A stretch of DNA of 64,000 nt, taken from assembly GCF_021018805.1 (NCBI RefSeq), contig NC_086247.1:1503501-1567500 (forward strand). Reading direction: 5' to 3'. The stretch is from Prinia subflava. Its lineage: Eukaryota; Chordata; Aves; Passeriformes; Cisticolidae. Each line of letters opens with the position of its first letter. Within the stretch, counting starts at the first letter, position 1. Below the pieces are notes generated by a model that saw only the letters and a program-made list of their open reading frames with translations, did no database searches and had not been told where the DNA came from. Made by a program: the position numbers and the translations under genes. Shown piece by piece: positions 57,910-64,000 of the stretch.

Positions 57910-60900
57910 GATGGGACGTGTGTGTTTTTCCTTGCTCCAGGGATTAGGAACTCTTTTTATGGAAAATCCCAATACTGCACCCAGCACGAGGGTCCCTCAC
58001 CCTCTCGAGCAGCTTTTTCATCTCCACATCCTTTCCAGTTGTGAGCAGCAAATCCATCTCCTCCCTGTCGCTGTCCTTCCTGATAAAAACCTCTGGGCCA
58101 GCTTGTTCCACCTCCCTCGGGAATGACTTTGCCCACGTGCATTTTAGTGATAATTGCCAGGTTTTGGGGGCTGAGTCAACACTGATGGAGCAATTACCCT
58201 GGCAGCAGGACTCTGAAGTGAAATCTGCATTTTACAAAGACTTGGTGCCTCAGTTTCCCCGCTTTGGACTTGTCATGGTGACCACCACACTGATGATTCC
58301 TGAAGGACCATGGTCTGAAAAATTTGGTGAAGTCGGAGGAGAAGATGTCAACACCCAGATCTTGAGGCCCAACCTTCAATGCCTGATGGTTCCCATGGAC
58401 TGCTGGAGGTGACTTCCCCACCCAACCTTCCACATCTGCTGTCCCTCAGCTCCCAGGATCTTCCCAGGTGTTCTGGCAAGGTTTTTCCTACAAGTTCTCA
58501 GCTGTCCCGTGGGAGATGTGTCCTCCTGCCCTCTCTGTGTCGTCTGTCCTGCCCACTCTGCTTGCCTGTGGACCTGCTGGACACAAACCAAGCCAAAATT
58601 CAGCCTTAAACCACCAAGTTCAAGCTTTTTGTCACTTCCACTGATTGATCAGAGGTGCACTGGGCTTTTTTTTAATTCTATTTCTAGCAGCAAAACCCAG
58701 GTGTCGGCACATTTTAGCCACGCCTTGTACCTGCTTCTCCTATTCTGTGTCAAAACCCAAGCAAAAGCTCCACGAATCTTCAGTTCCACCTCTGTCCCCT
58801 CTTCAAGGAGTGATGAATGAAAGGTGGTTGCAGCTGTACAGAAATACTGGTAACAGAAGTGATTTTATGGTTTTTTTCCTCCCTCTCTTTCCCCCCTCTG
58901 TTAATTAAAGTGGCGCAGATGTTAATGACAGCTTTTCCACCAGGAGGGATGGGTCAGTGGGATGTGATCTGCAGTTTAGTGGTTAATTTGGGAAGAATGC
59001 ATCACTTGTGTTGGTCCTTGGATGTGCCTTCCTTTGGATAATGGCCTGAGGTGCCCCACAAAACCTCTGCTATGCACGTGGAGCACAGGGAAAATTGGGG
59101 AAAAACTTCCTAAACCGAGATGAGTATTCCCCAGCTTCCCTGTGCCTCAGCCTTTTCCCAAAAGGGTTCCCACCCTCGTTTTTTGGGTCCATTTGTCCCT
59201 CAGCACTTGCTGGGACACTGAGGTGGCACCCAGAGCACTCTGCGTTGAATTTAGGGGGCTCTGTCTTTTCTGCCCATCTGGAAAAAGGTTTTGGGGGCTG
59301 GTTTGGGACTCGATTACTTTCAGCAAAGAGCTGAACTTCAAAGCCATCAGCTGTGTCCTGATGTCCATCCGTGTTTTTGTGAGGATCCTGATGGTGCCAC
59401 CCTGGACAACCCCAGGGTGACGACCTGGTTGTCTCCTCCAAGGGCCATCTCCTCCCTTTCTTGGAATTTCTTGGCCAGTGCCAAGGATTTGGTTGTGCCA
59501 GGGAGCAAAGGCTCATAGGAGGAGCATCCAGAGGCTGCTCATCCCAATAAATAACAAATTATATTAATGGAATTGCCAGGGGACTGAGCCGAGGGTTGGT
59601 TGGATAAATTTCACATGGAGATTTGTTTTTCTTCCTCGCTCTCTTTTTGTCTCTTCCTTCCCGTGTACACCAATCTAGAATATGGGAAAAAGGATATTTT
59701 CAGTCTTTCCTTTCCTGGCAAAGATCTCTTGGATGGATCCATGTGTGTTTGGGAGAGGGAGGGGGTGACAGCTTGTCACAGCTGAATCTGAAGCACTTTC
59801 TCATCACTCATGCCAACTCTCGCTATTCCTGGTCCCATTCTAGGTTTATTTTTTGCCCCCAAATCCCCAGAATGACAAATCTGGTGAGAAGCTCGTCTGT
59901 TGAAAAACCCAGGCCTCAGAATGGGCAGGTGAAGTAATAAAAGCCATTAATATTAGGACAATAAGTAGGAAAAACATGGGATTTATGAAGTGTTCAGACT
60001 GGTGGGTTGCTAAACCAAATGCTGGATTTAGAATTTGAGGGCTGTGGTGGGACAGCCCTGAAAGGCTTTGGATGTGTTTTTGTGGAATTAAGAGATCAAA
60101 ATCTGAGCAGAAAATTCAGATATTCACCTGTTCTGGCAAGACAAGAGGTTCTGAGGAGAGGAGATTTGGCTCCCTAGAAGCATAAAATATCCTGGAAGAG
60201 TTTTTACTGGAGATCAAGAGCTAAAGTGAAATACCTGCCCACTCTGGAGCGTGTTCCTGAGGAAATAATTTCAGTGCTTCCATCCTGGAAATGGCTGTAA
60301 TTCACCAGCAGCTGCTGCCATCTCCCACTCCCCCACCAAGGGCTCGAATTTTTGTGGATTGTCCAAAAAATGCTCAAACCTGTGGCATCAGTGCTTCCCA
60401 CCCAATCTGGGGGTTTGCTGTTTGCCCAAGAGAAGGACTTCAAAATGAGCACAGCTCTTCCAGCAGGTTTTGAGAATTGGTTTTTTTGGGTTTTTTAAGG
60501 GCAAAATTTCTTTTGGAAACCACAAAGCTGACGTGACTTCCTTGCTCCAACAGAACAAACTAATTTTATTTTATTAACGTTTAATTACTACTCCAAGGAT
60601 CCACTTTGCTACCCCAAGGGTGTCCAGGATTGGTGTTGATTTGCTCAAGTTGGGGTTTTTTTGGAAGGAATTTGTCTCCCAGGGACGCTGTTTGCTATGA
60701 AAAAAGGAGGCTGTGGTCCCACCATTCCTGTGGGAAGCTCTGCCGGGGGTGCCTGTGTGTCCACGGGATGAGTTACAGGATCCATGCCCTCTGGAAAAAG
60801 CAGATGTGGTGCACATCTGGATGCCTGGGGGTTTAGGACCCTTCCCCTTGCTCCGGGATGAAGGCGGCTCTGGATCCTTGATCCTGAAGTTGTTGTTTCA

Positions 60901-62604
60901 CCCCTCTCTGAGGCTGTGGAACGGGAATGGGAGCAGAAATGCCCAGATTTGCGTTTTGGGAATGCCCATGGTGCCCAGGGAAGCGAAGCCCTGGGTCGGT
61001 CCTGCCACCTACTGGCTTTTGCCAGACATGGCGGAGGAATTTAAAGTCCAAATCTTCCGAAATCAAGGCGGATGAGCTGCCTCAAACCTGATAATTGCAC
61101 CCAAAGCAGAGAGTCAGCAGCAGCAGAGACAGATTGAAGGTTTTAATTCGTCCAGCTTTGCTCTGATCGTGGAAATTGGGAAATAAAAGGCTTAAGAGGC
61201 TTCCCAAGTCCAACATTTTCAACGGGTGCACTTTTTTCTCAACCCTAATCCTCCTGTTTCATCAAATGAATATATATGAAGCCAATAAAATGTTGAAAAT
61301 ATAAAACTTTGGGACTTTTTATTTCAGCTTTCTTGGATGATCCGAGGTGGTTTCCCTGAAATGTTGATTTTACTAATCCCTATCTGTGAGATTTGTAACT
61401 GTGTATTATCTTTATTGTAATGGGATAAGCGGGATAAAGAAGCATCCACCCCTTTAAATATATTAATCTAAGTGAAGTGTATGTTCCATCTTGTTTCTTA
61501 TACTCTAATAAAAAATATATGGAATTAATAAAAAAAAATACACTTGGAAGGAGATTTTTGGGTGGTTCTGCAGATATTACGGATATTAACTCTTGTTTTG
61601 TGTGGAAGGAAAATGCCTGGATTGTATTCCAAGGCCAGGATAAAAGGCAAGAACAAACTTAGGGACTAAAGGAGGGTTAAATTCCTGCATCTCATCTCAA
61701 GGCCATCGGAATCTCTTCCTGGGGATGGATAAAGAACAGGGATTGTCTTTGCCTTCAATAGCTCATAAATATCCTTGACTTGCCCGTGACCCTGCTGGGA
61801 ATGGAGATGAGATTTGGCCTTGGAGCCTGCACTCTTCCTTGTGGGAGAGGGAGAGGCTATTTTGGGCACAGAAAGGGCCCTGTGTGGGTGTCCGTGGGCA
61901 GCTGCTCCCCTTCCTGCACTCCCTGCACGGGGATCCAACCCTGCTCCCGCCTCCGGACACACGGACACAGGGCTGGACACACGGACACAGGGCTGGGAGC
62001 TCTGGACATTCCCCCCGCTCTCCCAGCATTCAGCTCTGCAAAGTTATGTCATCGTAATTTTTGTTAAAAAGATTTTACGGGGATCCCAGCTGGATCCCAT
62101 GGGAGAAGGGGATGATATTCCCTGGGGAACATGAGACAAATGCGGAATAACAGCGATGGGCTCGGGAGTTTCATTCCTTTTCTCTGTGTAATTCCAGGCT
62201 GGACTGCCATTTCCGCTGCAATCCAGATTTTGCAGCATGATTTGGAAGTGGTTTTTGGGATGGGAGGGCTCCGGTGGTGACAGGGGATATTTTGGGGACT
62301 GAGGGGACATTGCACAGCCGGGGGTCACAGAAGAAACCTGCACATCCCTCCTGCCTGGCATTCCCATTTCCCCTCACATTGTCACCCGTGTCCCAGCTCC
62401 TGCTGTTCCCTAAGGATCTGCCTGTCTCTGCACAGCCCAGGATGGGCTTTTCCGTGTTTCAGCTGTTTGGAAATTCGAGGGAAATGGTGCCACATCTCCT
62501 GTTTGCTCTGCAGATGGTCCTCACTGGCATCCCAAGGTCGTCCTGATCATCCCAGGATGGGAGGCACCAAACAGGGCAGAGGTGGGAGAATTCCAACCTT
62601 CCCC
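57910..62604. other. Region downstream of LY6E: no gene seen
   Basis: Mostly unique DNA. An A/T-rich stretch at 61260-61540 carries several AATAAA/AATAAAA motifs on the + strand and could be an unrelated transcript end. No Ly6 exon is found here. Confidence 0.55.
61961..61998. repeat. 18-bp tandem duplication
   Basis: ACACGGACACAGGGCTGG twice in tandem (GACACACGGACACAGGGCTGGACACACGG...). Confidence 0.8.
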
Positions 62605-63160
62605 TCCCAGGATCCTGGAATGGTTTGGGTTGGAGGGGACCTTCAAGATAATCCCATTCCAACCCCCTGCCATGGGCAGGGACACCTTCCACTATCCCAG
62701 GTAGATCCAGGCCCCTTCCAACCTGGCCTTGGACACTGCCAGGGATCCAGGGGGCAGCCACAGCTGCTCTGGGAAACCTGTGCTTCACCACCCTCACAGA
62801 GAAGAATTCCTGTGAATTCCCATCCAACCCTTCCCTCTGGCAGTGGGAAGCCATTCCCTGTGTCCTGTCCCTCCATCCCTTGTCCCAAGTCCCTCTCCAG
62901 CTCTCCTGGAGCCCCTTCAGGCACTGGAAGGGGCTCTGAGGTCTCCCTGGATCCTTCCCTTCTCCAGGCTGGACATTCCCAGCTCTCCCAGCCTGGCTCC
63001 AGAGCAGAGGGGCTCCAGCCCTTGGAGCATCTCCGTGGTCTCCTCTAGACCTGCTCCAGCAGCTCCTGCCATCCATGTGCATGATTCCAGACCTGGATAC
63101 AGTACTCCTGATGGGATCTCATGAGGGCAGAGTAGAGGGATGATATCCTACCCTTTGCTG
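62605..63160 (-). mobile_element. Long CR1 LINE 3' segment downstream of LY6E
   Basis: About 550 bp of reverse CR1, the longest in the window: GGATCCTGGAATGGTTTGGGTTGG through CTCCAGGCTGGACATTCCCAGC and GATACAGTACTCCTGATGGGATCTCA. Only the 3' untranslated and terminal part is present, with no reverse transcriptase reading frame. Confidence 0.85.
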
Positions 63161-63505
63161 TCTCTCTGGACAGGGCTCCTCTCTATCCAGGGCAAATACA
63201 GGTTTTCGGAGGAGGAAAAAGCTCTGAACTGAGGAGGAGTCTCTAAAAAACTGATTCATTTGGGAATTTAGACATGGAGGAGTCAAGAAAGGCGTGCAGG
63301 AAGGGAGTTTGGAATTTAAAATGGGAGTGGTGCTAAAGAAAGACCAAAAAACTCCAAAAGACTGAATCAAGAGCTCCATCTTCCTGCCAGCGCTGACCCT
63401 CTCCACCTCCTTTCCTCCTGCTTCCTTTTCTCCCCATTCCGTGGATTCTGAGAGATCAAAATGAGGGGCAAGGGGGGAATGGCACCTCGAGGCTGCAGGA
63501 GGCTG

Positions 63506-63550
63506 GAAAGGTGGGAGAAGGCTGGAAAGGTGGGAGAAGGCTGGAAAGAA
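63506..63550. repeat. 19-bp tandem repeat
   Basis: GGCTGGAAAGGTGGGAGAA repeated about 2.4 times, shortly before the terminal LTR. Confidence 0.8.
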
Positions 63551-63695
63551 GGGAGATGCTTTATGTGGCTGTGGCACCACCTTCCAACCCTCCTGGTTAC
63601 CATCTCCCAAGAAAAAGGGATTTCAGAGGTTGCACAACATGCCTGGGTCTCCGTGGTGTGACATTTCCTGGGGTACAGGGAACACTTAGCCACCC

Positions 63696-64000
63696 TCCCA
63701 GGGTTGCTGTTCCCTGAGATTCTCCTCAGGGTTGCTGTTTCCTGAGATATTAAGGTTTTCTCTCAGTTCTTTCTCAGCTCTGCAGGGCGTCCCCAGCAGA
63801 GCAGGACACGCGGCAGGACTGGGGCGGATCAGAGGGTCCCGGACCCTTTGTACCATTTCCCTGACTCAACCACCATCCACAATGAACTTTTTATTTACAG
63901 AATCTTACCAATACTTACTACCTATGTTAACATCTCATTTCTACTCTAAACCAATCCTTGTGATACAACTCAGCAGAAAATGGGGGACGAGAACAAGAAC
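63696..64000 (-). mobile_element. ERVK-like LTR, cut by the window end (family 1)
   Basis: Aligns to the first part (+ orientation) of the 42466 copy, but ~93 bp between AAGGTTTT and TCTCTCAGTTC are missing. The element runs out of the window. Its last 32 bases are identical to the first 32 bases of the window, sharing variants not seen in the other two copies. Confidence 0.85.

Overview
The window looks like part of a bird nuclear chromosome. The evidence is many CR1 LINE 3' fragments, endogenous-retrovirus solo LTRs and compact three-exon Ly6/uPAR genes. One gene closely resembles chicken LY6E as I recall that family. The LTR content would suit a songbird, but I cannot prove the order or species from sequence alone. 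There are no prokaryotic features, CRISPR arrays or tRNA/rRNA genes that I can support.

The coding content is a head-to-tail array of five Ly6 genes, all on the + strand: (A) 383-1844, partial, with exon 1 outside the window; (B) 16564-20524; (C) 24466-29587; (D) 35057-40485; (E) LY6E, 51536-57318. The four complete genes share one plan. Exon 1 has 52 coding nt (signal peptide), exon 2 has exactly 120 nt, exon 3 has 209 or 212 nt, and both introns are phase 1. Every mature protein keeps the ten-cysteine three-finger framework ending C-C-x4-L-C-N, followed by an N-x-S sequon. B, C, D and E end in a hydrophobic GPI-addition tail. A has a short non-hydrophobic tail instead.

The promoters fall into two classes. 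B, C and D each have a perfect TATA box 55-64 bp before the ATG, which suggests restricted or inducible expression. LY6E starts in a TATA-less CpG island carrying a near-consensus interferon-stimulated response element. A second IRF-like site lies just before LY6E exon 2.

Intergenic and intronic DNA is mostly relics of CR1 elements, solo LTRs and simple repeats. Four copies of one ~694-bp LTR family are present, and the two complete copies have perfect 6-bp target-site duplications (class II/ERVK-like). An unrelated 595-bp LTR with a 5-bp duplication sits in intron 1 of gene D, and a third LTR type lies at ~48 kb. Genes A, C and D therefore each have an LTR in intron 1, and the one in C is in sense orientation with polyadenylation signals. 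Notable tandem repeats are a hexamer array (AAGTCA/AAGTCT) at 33 kb with a 144-bp higher-order period, and a ~24-bp minisatellite at 21.6 kb just downstream of gene B.

Functionally the locus reads as a LY6E-centred family of small, cell-surface, GPI-anchored proteins that arose by tandem duplication. Gene A, with its changed C-terminus, and gene D, the most divergent, are the best candidates for new roles.
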